NCBI GenBank assembly: GCA_021234155.1
Contig: JAJEKV010000066.1
Location: forward strand, 1,115,832 to 1,179,831
From: Isoetes taiwanensis
Lineage: Eukaryota > Streptophyta > Lycopodiopsida > Isoetales > Isoetaceae
DNA: 64,000 nt
Reading direction: 5' to 3'
Shown here: piece after piece, positions 24,348 through 36,300 of the stretch
Position numbering within the stretch: the first letter of the stretch is position 1
How the letters are laid out: each line of letters opens with the position of its first letter
Made by a program: the position numbers and the translations under genes
The notes under the pieces: generated by a model
What the model saw: the letters and a program-made list of their open reading frames with translations, nothing else
Database searches by the model: none
Told to the model about the DNA's origin: nothing

Positions 24348-24894
24348 CAAATCAATCCAAGCACACGGATTTTAGAGCATCAAAAAAAAGTTATCTGTAG
24401 TTTTCTTGAGGATTTAAGAGCTTTTCTTTTCTGCATTTTCAGCAATTTGATGTTTTTGAGTTGAAAATGAACTAGAAATGCTCGATTTTCTTTGGCTTCC
24501 ATTTATATTGATGGCTTTCATTTCGTATCCTGATCAAGTTCTATTCTGGTTTCCAAAAGTATTTTCGTTAGCAGACTGTTTCTTGACATCGATGATTTCA
24601 TGGCAAACACTAAGCATAATCTTCTGCAAACTCAGAATCAGGTTCGGAAGAACTAACGCCATCACTAGTTGGCTTTTTATTTGTAATGAAATTTCTGAGG
24701 CAATTTCAAATTGATATTCATGATAAGGTTATATAACTGTTTCTTATCAGAAAGTACCTATATCATGTCCATACCAGTTCGTTAAGACCTTTTGCGTTTT
24801 CAGTATGCCAAAATTCATAGAACTTTTTAAGGAAGACTTGCTCATGAACCCGGAATGCCTATCCATTTTGCTTGCGTGCTTTGCAGGATCTTTA

Positions 24895-25061
24895 CCTGCA
24901 TTGTGTCAAGTATACTGCAATTATTTTCGGGAGGCAGTGCTCCAAAATTCGACTTGCAGGATACAAAATAGAGGAGGGAGCACTTATTAGAGAAAAAATA
25001 AAGCAAGAAGTTTTAGAATTGAGATGCCATTTACATTCTGACAAACAACACAGAGATGGGA
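24895..25061 (+). other. Exon-like open stretch in the hAT, unidentified
   Basis: After TTTGCAG (ending 24889) a frame reads DLYLHCVKYTAIIFGRQCSK, then GYKIEEGALIREKIKQEVLE and LRCHLHSDKQHRDGN. It looks coding and has splice-like borders. It might be the hAT's own 5' exon or captured host DNA. I recognise no family. Confidence 0.35.
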
Positions 25062-25954
25062 ATGTAATTCTAGGTTCTGTTTTCCACGTTTTTTCTTTCA
25101 ATGAAAACCTCTGATCGACCTAGAGCAGCAGGAAGAACCACCTGGGTCATAATATATGAATGTAAGAGAAGTGATATCAGCATAAAGGCAAACTTTATAC
25201 CAAGCCTGTCCATTGACAAATTATTCTACTAATTCAAATTCACTTATCTATCTATTGTAAGGTTTCCATCGAGGGTTTAGAAAGGATCGACCATGATACA
25301 AAAATAGAAAAAAATTAACTTTACCAAAGCGCCAAGTCTCTAACCATAGTATTATGATGCGTAGAGGCACCTGACCACAATGCTCATGATTGAACAAGAA
25401 GGTTGCATCACAGCTGTACAAAATAAAGATCTCCCTCATCAGGGAGGGCTGGTCTGGCTGCCCCACCAATTTAACAAGTAATTGCCAGCTCCTTGATACT
25501 TCTTGATGCAAACAGGAATCGTTTGGTTGATCAAGGTACATGGTCTTCTTTGCTTTCAATCTCGTCACATGCTCATACACCAAGCTAACATGCCATCATT
25601 CTCTAATGCGGGTTTGATTTCAGATGCTTTTGAACACTTCTCCATAGAATCAAAGGAGTTTAGTTGAAGATACGCCATCAATTGACTTGGAGCACATTTT
25701 ATGTATTGCCTGGTACAACTTGTTTTTATGGGATCAATCCCATGATGTTTTTTATTGGAATCAACCATTTTTTGTGCTCTGTGTGCAGTGCTTGTCCACC
25801 ATATGTTTGGTCCAACTAGGTGGTGCTTGGAAGTTAAATATAGGTGTATATATTGCGTTTACAAGATTTTGCTGTTTTATAAACCGAAGCAATTGTGGTT
25901 CCTTCATCGCTCATGTAGTAGGTCCTCATTGACATTGTAAGTTTAAATTTGCAG

Positions 25955-26220
25955 GAATATGAGAGATTCAGAATCAGTAATGATGGATCTCTTCAAGGTG
26001 TTGGTTTGCTTTTTAGGTACGGATGAAAGTAGTCGTTTGGTGAGGATTAACACTTTGCCTTCATTTGTTGCCTTTTTAAGAAGATGACTGTGGTGTTACG
26101 TGTTGAGTTTTAGAGACATTAATAAAATCCTCCAATTGCAGGTTGTGCTTTCTTCTATAGAAGGTGGTCCTGCAGCACGTGCTGGGATTCTTACAGGAGA
26201 CGAGATAGTACAGATTAATG
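25955..26220 (+). pseudogene. Two captured exons of a CtpA-type PDZ protease
   Basis: Exon 1 (25955-about 26012) follows TTGCAG and reads EYERFRISNDGSLQGVGL, like the strand leading into the PDZ domain of C-terminal processing proteases. Exon 2 (26142-26220) lies between TTGCAG and GTAAGA and reads VVLSSIEGGPAARAGILTGD, then EIVQING. That is the PDZ carboxylate-binding region and GD motif typical of CtpA/tail-specific proteases, which mature D1 in the thylakoid lumen. The catalytic Ser/Lys domain is absent. The pieces lie inside the hAT upstream of its transposase, so I infer a Pack-type capture with intact splice borders. The exact CtpA subfamily is uncertain. Confidence 0.65.
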
Positions 26221-26654
26221 GTAAGAACACTATAATGTGAAGTCCATCTTAGGCATAACTTTTATAATAGTACCAGCAATACCATAAGTGCCCGCAGATG
26301 CTTGTTAGGACTGAACCATAGTGGGAAGACTGGCAGGATCATGGACTTGGTCCAATATGTCCATTTTCTTGTTCCCTAATGCTCCAGCCAGGATTTCGGC
26401 CAGGATCAAGAGCTCTGGTGAGTCCATTGGGGTCTGGGTTACAGAATGGGAAAATGGGATCTATCCGCATGTATGTTTGCTATGGTTGTATAGAGGTCAG
26501 AATGAATGCTGATATATTTCCTAAATGAATCAAATCCTTGTGGTTTCTATCTCAGTTGTTTAGCTAGCAACATTTAAGCACTGGATATTAATTTCTGATT
26601 TTTTTTCTTGCTTCCACATGCAATGATATAATATGTTCATGATGCAGGTATGTA

Positions 26655-28092
26655 ATGGACAAAGGAATTCTAAAGCGAGACATACGATCATTCTTTGGTG
26701 GCATCCAAAGAGTATCAAGTAGCAGTGATAGAGACGATGAAGCACCATCTCATCATGTAGGTGGAGATGACACATCTCATCATGCAGGCCTGTCTTCTTG
26801 CTCAAATGCAAATCATGTTCCAATTCTGTTGGATGTATCCTGTGGGGCAAGTGACAGTCAGGTGAGTGCAGCCACAAAGAAGGGGAGGAAGAGGAAGCGC
26901 CAAGATGGCACCCAAGAGGATGTGACAGTGAAAAAAGGGAAGAAGAGAAAAGGATTTGAATGGGATGAGGAAAGAATGTTCCAATTAGATTGGGTTAAAA
27001 GATTTCCTTTTATAGAGCCCGTGTATCCACAAAATGGTGAGATGCCTAAAGTTGCTCGTTGCACGGTTTGTTCTTGGAAACGTGGAGCCGATTGCACATT
27101 GCAGTTGAAGCTAGACACAATTGAAAAGCACACTGGGAAGGTGTATGAGAAAAAAATTGTTGATGGCAAGGAGGAACGTCAAAATGGAAAACAGCAGAAG
27201 AATGCTTTCACCTTAAGAATGTGGAATTATATGAAAAGAATGTTCTATATAAGGAGCAATCTGCAGGTCCAACAATTGTAAGCGTTGTTCAACAGTTTGT
27301 GGACAAAAGTTTGAAATTGAAGTTGGTTCAATTGCAATCTGTGTTTGACATTCTGAAACGTGGAAGTCCCATGGTGGACTACCCAAAATCAAAGGATCTC
27401 TTGTCACTTCAAGGTAATCCAAATTTTCCTCAATCTCATTGGTCTAGGAGTAGTGGCTGGGAATTTGCCAAAGTGTTGGATCATGTGATTAAAGATGATT
27501 TATGTGAAGCTATAAGTGATTGTGATTATTTTGCAATATCATTGGATGAAGCTAGTGCTAATGATCACACAGCATGGGTCTGTATGACCATTTACCATGT
27601 GAAAGGACATGTGAGGCAAGCAGACTTTGTTAGTCTCACAAGATTAGAATCTGAGGCAACTGCTGAAACCTTGTTTGAAGTCATTAAAGAGAACTACGTG
27701 AGACTATGTGGGAGCAATGTTTAAAGATTGAAAAGAAGAAGCTTTCAGAGTTTGGTGCAATTACAAAATTGTGGAGGACAATTGGAAGTAGCCAACTACT
27801 TCGCGAGCATATGTCAGAATATTTTAAGTTGGCAGATCTATGTCAAACGATGATCCTAGGTTCTGTAGAAGATGAGAGAACCTTTAGCTGGATGGGTTGG
27901 CTAAAAAACAAGGTGCGCAATAGATTAACTGAGAACTTAGACCTTTGTGTTCGAGCATATGCATGTAAGTACACCGTGGAAGAATTTCCATATGACCGTG
28001 CATTAGCTATTTGGAGCTCATTATCATGCAGAAGAGGTCGTCAAGATAAGCAGACAATTGTGAATATTTCTGAATCAAGTGGTTGGAGATGA
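26655..28092 (+). pseudogene. hAT transposase, BED-type, frameshifted with internal deletion
   Basis: The first frame (26655-27281) has a nuclear-localisation-like Lys/Arg stretch and a BED-type finger (ARCTVCSWKRGADC, then TIEKHTGK). After a frame change near 27220 the second frame (27221-27724) enters the RNase H fold (CDYFAISLDEASANDHTAWV, with the first catalytic Asp). A third frame (to 28092) carries the C-terminal hAT dimerisation block (LGSVEDERTFSWMGWLKNKV, RNRLTENLDLCVRAYACKYT). The long stretch normally between these two parts, with the remaining catalytic acids, is missing. It therefore cannot catalyse transposition. It could still bind DNA or dimerise if expressed, but the frameshifts argue against it. 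Confidence 0.85.
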
Positions 28093-30906
28093 ACTTAAGG
28101 TCATTGCAAAACTTTATGTTATATATTATCTATGTCCAAGATCTTTATTCTTTACTAATTAGTACTTAATATTGTTTTGTGGTTGAAAATTGAGTTTTAA
28201 ACTAATATGAGTAGAAGCAAAACAAATAACAAATATGATTTATATTGTGTTTTACTGCCAGTATAAGAGTGGTATTTGCCTATAATCTACTTATTTAAAA
28301 AGTTTCTTGGGTGGGGTGTCTCCCTTTTTCCGTCGCCGGTAACACTCCGTTTTCCGGCCAAAAGCGTGAATTTGGCACCGGAATTATTTTTGGGAGCGGG
28401 AAGTTTTTGAAGTGAATAGATAATCCGGCAGGTTTGGCTCGGTTTAGGGTTGGCAGACGTTTAGGGCACACGTTTAGCACAATTTTTGCAGGTTTGGCTT
28501 GGCACAGCTAATTCAACGCACGCATCATTTTTCTGGCAAATGCCCGCCATAGCCGGGATCCTTCCGCTTTCATTCATTTCTTCATTCCTTCAAAATGCAG
28601 CTTCAACGCTCACAGTGACCCTACCTTTCACGGATTCTAGCGCCCAAGCTATCACAGATTCTAGCGCCCAGAGGTAAAATAATTTCGGTTCATTCTTCAT
28701 TGATTTTTGCTTCATAGGCGCAGGCAGATCTCTCAAGAGGATGGGTTTTTTGCAGAATCCTTTTCCAAATTTAGGGGCGCTGAATTCTTCACGGGGAGGA
28801 GCTATGGCAGTTCAATCAGGACAACACAGCTATTTCGGCAAGTAGTTTTTTCATGCCCACTGAATCGCGAAATGGGTTTTTCTTCTGGAGCAACGGGCAA
28901 CGGGCTGGAGCTACAACTGGATGGAGCTTCAGGTAATTTTTTTGTAGCCCATACTTTCATCTCTTACCTCTCTGGATATGAACTTGATCGATTGCAGCTG
29001 TTTGGTACCCGAAAGTGATTTTTCGCTGGCTATTCCTTTTCAGACATTATTTTTTTTCGGCGGGAGCGCAACAGGGCTGCCTTACACTGAATATGGCAGT
29101 GGATTCTGCCCTATATCATCATTTTCTGAATTCCAGGAAATTAATGTAACGTTTTTGGGATCCTTCTCTAATGTGGCTATCAGGTTTAAGAAATGACTAA
29201 CTATCCCTCTCTGGCAGATTTCTCGAAGGACTCCTCCGGCATTCTGATCAATTTTCTCTCCATACTTTCGTCATTGCTTTAGGTTCTGGTGTAGAGTCTG
29301 GTTCAGCCAGTCCGATTTGTTTCAAGCAGGAGCTAAAGAACAAGGTAAAAGCTTGATACCCAAGAACCTGTATTATTTAATCTCAGAAATTTTCTCTTGG
29401 CCAGCGGCACTGGTTTCAAATACTGCTTCATTTTTATCATGCAGAGTTTTTGGTGCTGGCACATTGAAAGTTTATGAGGTAGAACGCCCAGCTTGCATTC
29501 ATTTTTTGACACATTTTCCAGCACCTTGCAATATATTTGAAGAAAGAAGAAGCAAATATGTACAAGACTGGTTCGTGGCTTATCCTTTTTTTTCTGCCGT
29601 TAAAACATTTGTTCACACTATTGGCATATATATCATGGAGCTCTGGTGTTGGAAACTGGTAATGATTTTCGTTTAGAGCTCAGAGCATAAAAGGGTATGT
29701 ATGCCTCAGCCATGTATGCAACTATTCACTTTGTGTTTGCTCAATATTCTTAGGTCGAGGTTTGCATTGACAACTTCATACAAAGGATAATACTGCTCCT
29801 TGCTTTCTTTTTAAAGGTAACTCTCTTTCATTTCCTGTCATCTGATCTGATAGCAAGGTAAAATAGGTGTTAAAATATTGTGGTTTTGTGTCCCGATTTA
29901 CTTGGTAAACAATTTGTTAGTTTTTATATTGATTCTGTAAAATCCTAAGTAAGTTAGTGTTGTCGGGGCAGAATTTCAAAGACATTTATTCGTTTGCAAA
30001 CTGAGTTTGGATTCCTGCACGAATACCTACAGCGAAGTGCAGTACTAATTTTTGCAAAATCATTGGTAAGATCTCTGTACATTTCATTACTATTCAATTG
30101 GATGCTGCGAAATCATTAATAAAATCTCTGCACATTTCATTTACTATTCAATTGGATGGTTTGGCCAAATATATTTAGGGTTCTTGACAAATTACTGTCA
30201 AACCCAATTTAAACAATGTTGTTACTTTGTGCATTTATATGTCAGAAGTGACCATGCCATTGAATATACCCCACTTTAATAGTAATGAAGTTCGTGGTTC
30301 TTGAAGATCTACATGTAGAGTAGTTCCAATTTAGTATAGCAATAGGAAACCTAAAAGCATGAAAGTGTGTGTGATGTGCTCCGTTCTTTTTTGTTCTTCT
30401 CTAGCTGAATGTGTTTGATGCTGAAGACCCACGTGCTCAAGGAATCCCGAGAATGGCAAACAGAGAGATGGCTTTCATATTTTTTCTTTGATGTACAAGT
30501 TAGACTGAAGAAGCGATCTTGACTTACAAGCTTTTACAGTTGGTTTTTCATTCTATGAGGGTTCTTAGCATCTATTTGGATCAAAGGATTTGCAGGACTA
30601 TGGGCAACATAGGGCAAAGAAGGTACCATCTGATCAATCGGAGTGCAAAGAATGGCATGTATCTAGGACCAGAGTGGAATAATGGCTGCAGAAACTGGAA
30701 CATATGGTTCGATGGCTCCAAGTGTATTTTTTACTTATTTTATATTTTCTTCATATTCATCATTGCTACAACATATGTGGTTTTACTTTTAGGTCGTTGA
30801 GAACAAGCCATATGATAACAATCTGATATCTTCAATCTTAGAACAATGGTACGGGAACTTTTAACTGGCAGGTACTATTATGAGTGCTTGCATGGGCTTT
30901 CTAGAA

Positions 30907-31179
30907 TCATGTCTGGAAAGGTAAATATGCCTCTTTGATCTTTGCAGATTCCATACGATTTTCTGAGTCCCTTACAGCTGCTATAGCAGTTGTCCAAAAG
31001 GTAACTTTAATATCTTTCTGACTCATCAATTTGGCGCACAGGTTGTTTGTCTTACAGGGCAGAATATCAGCATCAAGTAGTACATTAAATGACTCGAGAT
31101 CTCTGTGAAGAAAATGATACTCACAATCCTCGCGAAGGTATAGAAGCCCTTCAACAGCTATTCTCTGCATTATTTCCAT
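30907..31179 (-). pseudogene. Captured receptor-like kinase fragment
   Basis: The minus strand reads RIAVEGLLYLREDCEYHFLH, then RDLESFNVLLDADI and LCAKLMSQKD. This corresponds to the catalytic-loop region of plant receptor-like kinases (HRDLKxxN, with Lys replaced by Glu here) followed by the position of DFG, which is degraded to NNL. Only about 60 residues of the kinase domain remain, and they run antisense to Helitron C. It is a gene fragment captured by the Helitron and not a functional kinase. It could give antisense RNA if the Helitron were transcribed, but nothing here shows that. Confidence 0.75.
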
Positions 31180-32848
31180 TCTTGATTCCCTGCCTTTTGT
31201 GAGCTTTGAAGCAGGCCATGCAAGATTCTGTTACACATATATTCATATACTAGAACCTGGGCATTTTCATCTTATAGGGCAGGATGTTTCTTAAACTATT
31301 TGCTACTCCATATTCTCCTTTTGCTAGCAAGTGGTTTCTTCTTTGTCTTTCGATTTAGCTTTCAAGCATTTGGTCTCCACCAGCTATTCAACTTATTCAA
31401 GTTTTCTTGATGCAGGCTCATTTTCTTTATGCAAACTGCAAATACTGAAATCATTGTTATTTGTCTATCGTAATGTGCCCTCCTAGGAATCAATGGCTTC
31501 TAAACTGTGAAGGGACAATAGGGGACAATTTCACTTTCCTACATGTGTAATTGAGTGCAGATGCCACGTGGATGTATATAAAAGTATATTGCGAGGTATA
31601 TATTGAAAGCTATCATGCAATAGCTCTAATGCAAACGAAATGTTGTTAACATTGTTTTCTCTGGTTTGGAATATCCAAATTAAAAATTTAATATCTTTTT
31701 TGCCAATCACACATTCTAAAGGTAGATTTCTGTGGCTCACACATTCTAAAGGTAGATTTCTGTGGCACAGGGTGTCTGTATTTCTAGAATTAAGTACATA
31801 AACTTGAGAAATGTGTTGAATGTAATAATGTGATGCCACATTTAAATAGATAAAACATTGGGGTTATCAAACCCAGATCCAACATAAAAATGGTTTGAAA
31901 AAAGTATGGATTCCCTTTTTGTTCCAATTTTATTTGGATTGACACTCTCGATGATACATGGAAATTGATGGTTTGTTTAATTATGGTTGGTGCAAGTGTT
32001 TCTTTAACATTGAACACCAGTAAGAACTGCAACACATAAGAGAGAGGGAAGTAAATTAGTTGTTTAAATTGCTCAGGGTCCTCGATCCTTATAAGACAAA
32101 CGCAATGCTTAAAAGAAAGAAAAACAACTGTACTAAGTATGACATTGGCTTCAAGTAGATAGGTAAGTTGGTCAACCAGTAACTTCAATCATCAAACACG
32201 TTGTAACATTTTTCCCTATTTGATAAATGCACATGGGTCATGAAGTTTTTATGAGTCCCAGTAGGCAATGCACTAGGGCGATGGGAATTTGCCTTTAACT
32301 TTGGCTTATACACAACTTTTCCCTTTTCATAGGATGATTTTTATGCATATATTTGAAATTTTTGGTTGACATTTACTTCTGCTAGCAAACTATGGCAAAG
32401 GCAATCTTAAAAAGAAGATTTTGGATTAATATACCTTTTTTTAGGGTTGAGTGTCTACATAAATACACAACCCAAACATATATGCGTTCAAACTTACATG
32501 GCAACGTCAGGCACACGTTTACTAGATCTTTATATGTTGGAGAAGTGAAGATATCACGGGAGCATCCAACAAAGTACAACATTAGATCCTTGGTGATGTG
32601 AGCCATGTGGAGATGCATATTTAAACTTCCATCATGAACTAAAGTATGCCAATGAACCAGGACACAATTTTGTATTTTCCATTTTTGTACCTATTTTTTG
32701 TTGATGTACTTAACTACTTCTAAGGGTGACATTTTGAGCATAAGTTTTGGATTTGTCTTTTCCAAATTTTCAACTTTAGAGGTAGATCTAACAACCCTCC
32801 ACATTCCTTATAAAGCATTATTTTCTCTACTAAAATCTATAAATGCAA

Positions 32849-33018
32849 CGTTAATACATTGATGATGCTATCACTAGACAATTTCAATAACAAAAATAAT
32901 TACAAAAGCAAATAAGGTCCATTCTGCCAATATCGTTAATACATTGATGATGCTATCACTAGACAATTTCAATAACAAAAATAATTACAAAAGCAAATAA
33001 GGTCCATTCTGCCAATAT
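32849..33018. repeat. Exact 85-bp tandem duplication
   Basis: CGTTAATACATTGATGATGC and the following 65 bases repeat without change, starting at 32849 and 32934, just inside the 3' end of Helitron C. The identity implies a very recent event or an assembly artefact. Confidence 0.9.
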
Positions 33019-33311
33019 CGACATGCGACATTGTCGAAGTTGCACATATGAACATTAAAGGCAGCGTAAAAACACATGCAAAGACATTAGCCCGGCAACG
33101 CCGGGCACACGTTTACTAGTTCTAGATTATAAAGCTTCAGCAAGCCTATATTTCTAAACTTTAAAGCTTCAACAACAAACAAATTCGCCAAATAGTTATA
33201 AAAAAAAATGGGTAGTTTAGCATATTCGCCACTAAAACTAATCTAATTCTCCTTAGATTCGCGAACCATTCTATATAATTTGCATTGGGAAAATAAATAA
33301 AAGCATCCCTG

Positions 33312-36300
33312 GTCCCGGGCCTCCCGCCTCTACTGGATACCAGAAGACTGAGAAGAAGGTTTCCTTCACCATGCCAGAGAAGCCCACCAACACTGCAGGA
33401 GCTTTCAGAGATATCCTCCAAGCTATCCCTAAGGAGACCCATCAACAGCTGTGTAAGGAGCGGGCTTGTTATCGGTGCTTTCGCCCCGGGCACCGCATGC
33501 AAGAATGTCCATACATCACACAAACAGTGCAGGCTGCCCTGGCTGATATGGATTGGGAAAACGGGGGGGACCCGAGCCATCCGGATAACACTGCTGAGGA
33601 TGACGCGCCTGACTATATAACAGGTGAGCCTCACATTTATGCTGCCATTGAAACAGGTCAAGCCAACCACCAGCCCTCTGTCATTTCTACGGTTGGTCAA
33701 GTAGATTGTAAACCTTTTGTCATTCTTATGGATACGAGTAGTACTCATAACTTTGCATCTCCTAGAATGGCAGAAGCCTTACAGATCACCCCTTTGCGGT
33801 CTAAGCCACGTCCGGTTACGCTGGCAAGTGGGGCCATACGCCACACCCTTTTTTGTCGTATCAATTTGAATATCCAGCTGCCAGGAGCCCCTGTTGCTCT
33901 AGGGGCAGAAATAATGGATATTGGCTGCTATGATCTCATTGTAGAAATGGAATTCTTGGCCGCTGCCAAAGCTAACATTGATTGTGAGAAATGGGAGGTC
34001 ACCTTCAATCCAGCCAATGGAGCCCGAGTCACTATAGCAGGTAAGCCGGTTCATCCTATTATGCAATGTATTTCATTACGCCAGTTGCATAGGGCTCTCA
34101 GGAAATCACAGATCACAGGCATGATTCGACTTGCTTCAGTGGAAGCTAAGTCCAAACAGGATGAGATCCTTGATGCCTTGCCTTTAGCGATAGCCGTGGT
34201 TCTTCGGGAATACCATGATCTTTTTCCTAATGAAATCCATCGGCTACCACCATTCAGAGGGGTGGAATGTGAAATTACCTTGGAACCAGGCACCAAGCCA
34301 ACTAGTAAGGCACCATATCGGATGAGCATTCCTGAATTGACTGAGCTTAAGAAGCAATTGCAGGAACTCCTCAAATTAGGCTTCATTAGGCCTAGTGTTT
34401 CACCTTTCGGAGCCCCGATACTCTTTGTTAAGAAAAAGGATGGCACCGTGAGAATGTGCATCAATTATCGTCAGCTAAACAAGCATACTATCAAGAATCG
34501 GTATGCTTTGCCGCAGGCAGATGACCTTATGGATCAGTTGCAAGGGGCTAAGTATTTTACGAAGATTGATCTTCGCTCAGGGTATCACCAGATAAGGATT
34601 AAGGAGGATGACATCCATAAGTCCGCTTTCTGGACTCGTTATGGGCATTACGAGTTCACTGTCATGCCATTTGGCCTGACCAACGCTCCGGCCACCTTCA
34701 TGAGACTTATGAATGATGTTTTCCGCGAGTACCTTGATGATTTCGTCATTATATTCTTTGATTATATCCTTATATACAGTAGGACCTTAGAGGATCATGA
34801 ACGGCATCTTCGGTTGGCATTACAGAAATTGAGACGCCACCAATTATATGCCAAGTTTTCTAAGTGTCGCTTTGCCACCACCAAGGTTGATTACCTGGGA
34901 CACATTGTGTCCACAGAGGGAATAGCCGCCGACCCAGCTAAAATTGAAGCAGTCAAGGAATGGCCAATTCCAACCAATGTGTCGGAAGTCCGAAGCCTTT
35001 TGGGCTTGGCGAGTTATTACCGTAAATTTGTCAAAGACTTTGCCAAGCTCGCCGCACCTTTAACCGACCTGACCAAGCATGATAAGTTCAAGGATCGATG
35101 GCACATTGGAAAGATAAGGTGCAAACCGGATTTCAAGCATTAAAGGATGCGCTCAGAACAGCTCCTGTTCTTACAACGCCAGATCCTCAAAAGGATAAAT
35201 GGGTTGCCACAGATGCCAGTAAAATTGCTACGAGGGGAGTCTTAATGCAAGAAGGTCGGGTTATCGCTTATGATTCTCGAAAGATAAACGACGCGGAACA
35301 ACGACACCCCACGCATGACTAAGAGTTGCTCGCCATCGTGCGTGCCTTGTATATTTGGCGGCATTATTTGCTTGGAAGGCGATTCCAGTTGGACACGGAT
35401 CATCAGAGCCTCCAATACATCTTTACGCAACCCCATCTTAATTTGAGGCAAAGACGGTGGATGGAATTCCTCGAGGAATATGACTTTGAGGTCATTTATA
35501 AACCAGGCAAGTATAATGTTATTGCTGACCCCCTTTCTCGACATCCATTCATCACTCGAACGCATTGTAATGCTATCTTCACACTCTCCAGTGAGTTCGG
35601 GAAGCAGATCCAGCAGACCCTTCCCACGGATCCGGAGTTCCGAGAGGTATGGCAAAGTGTATCTAAGGAAGCTAGAACAGATAAGGAGAGAGAGACCTTC
35701 CGCCATTATAAGAAGGAAGTTGAACTCCTTTATTACAAAGACAAATTGTGTGTTCCCGAGACATCTGGAGTTCGTAAGCTCGTTCTCCATGATACACATA
35801 ACAGTCCGATAGCCAGGCATGCGGGATTTATGAAGACATATTTCAAAATCCACTCCAGCTATTTCTGGCCAGGCATGAAGAAGCATATTGCCAGGTACAT
35901 TAAGCAATGCCAGACTTGTCAACAAACAAAGGCAAAACAGTTGCGTATTCCAGGAGAATTGCAGCTCCTCGACGTACCCAATGCTAAATGGGAAGTTATT
36001 ACCATGGATTTTATTGTGGGGCTTCCGCGCACTTTAAGAGGGTTTGATGCCTTAATGGTTGTGGTCGACAAACTGTCCAAGATGGCACATTTCCTGCCAT
36101 GTCGTACCATAGACACTGCATTGGATACTGCCTTACTCTTCACGAGGGAGATCTTTCGTCTGCATGGGATGCCCCGTACCATTATATCAGACTGGGATCC
36201 TAAGTTTGTTAGTGCATTTTGGAAGGATTTCTTCAGCACTATTCAAACTAAGCTTGCCATGAGCACAGCTTATCATCCGCAGACAGATGGGCAAACAGAG

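Larger units (their letters stand above)
28286..33119 (+). mobile_element. Helitron C, non-autonomous, nested in the hAT
   Basis: The element begins TCTACTTATTTAAAAAG after an A at 28285 and ends with hairpin GCCCGGCAACGCCGGGC (33090-33106), ACACGTTTA and CTAG (33116-33119), followed by T. The 3' end is certain. The 5' end is chosen by its TC start, the A/T site and likeness to Helitrons B and D. It holds exon-like fragments: a GC-rich piece at 28480-29300 with 5'-UTR-like composition and GTAAG-like junctions, and an antisense kinase piece. No Rep/helicase is present. Confidence 0.8.
24118..33311 (+). mobile_element. hAT-superfamily DNA transposon inserted in gag
   Basis: The ends are imperfect terminal inverted repeats starting CAG: CAGTGATGATTTTA on the left and TAAAAGCATCCCTG on the right (12 of 14 positions pair). 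They are flanked by 8-bp duplications GTCCTGGG (24110-24117) and GTCCCGGG (33312-33319). Superfamily features agree: CAG termini, 8-bp duplication, repeated subterminal motifs, and a BED-type, hAT-dimerisation transposase. Without Helitron C the element is about 4.4 kb. Its transposase is frameshifted and internally deleted, so it is not autonomous now. Confidence 0.88.

Noticed and set aside
24127-33237. TTTTAGTGGCGAAT and its inverse as the hAT termini
   Set aside because: The pair matches well, but the flanking 8-mers do not agree. The outer CAGTGATG/CATCCCTG ends give an 8-bp duplication and restore the gag frame, so the inner pair is subterminal.
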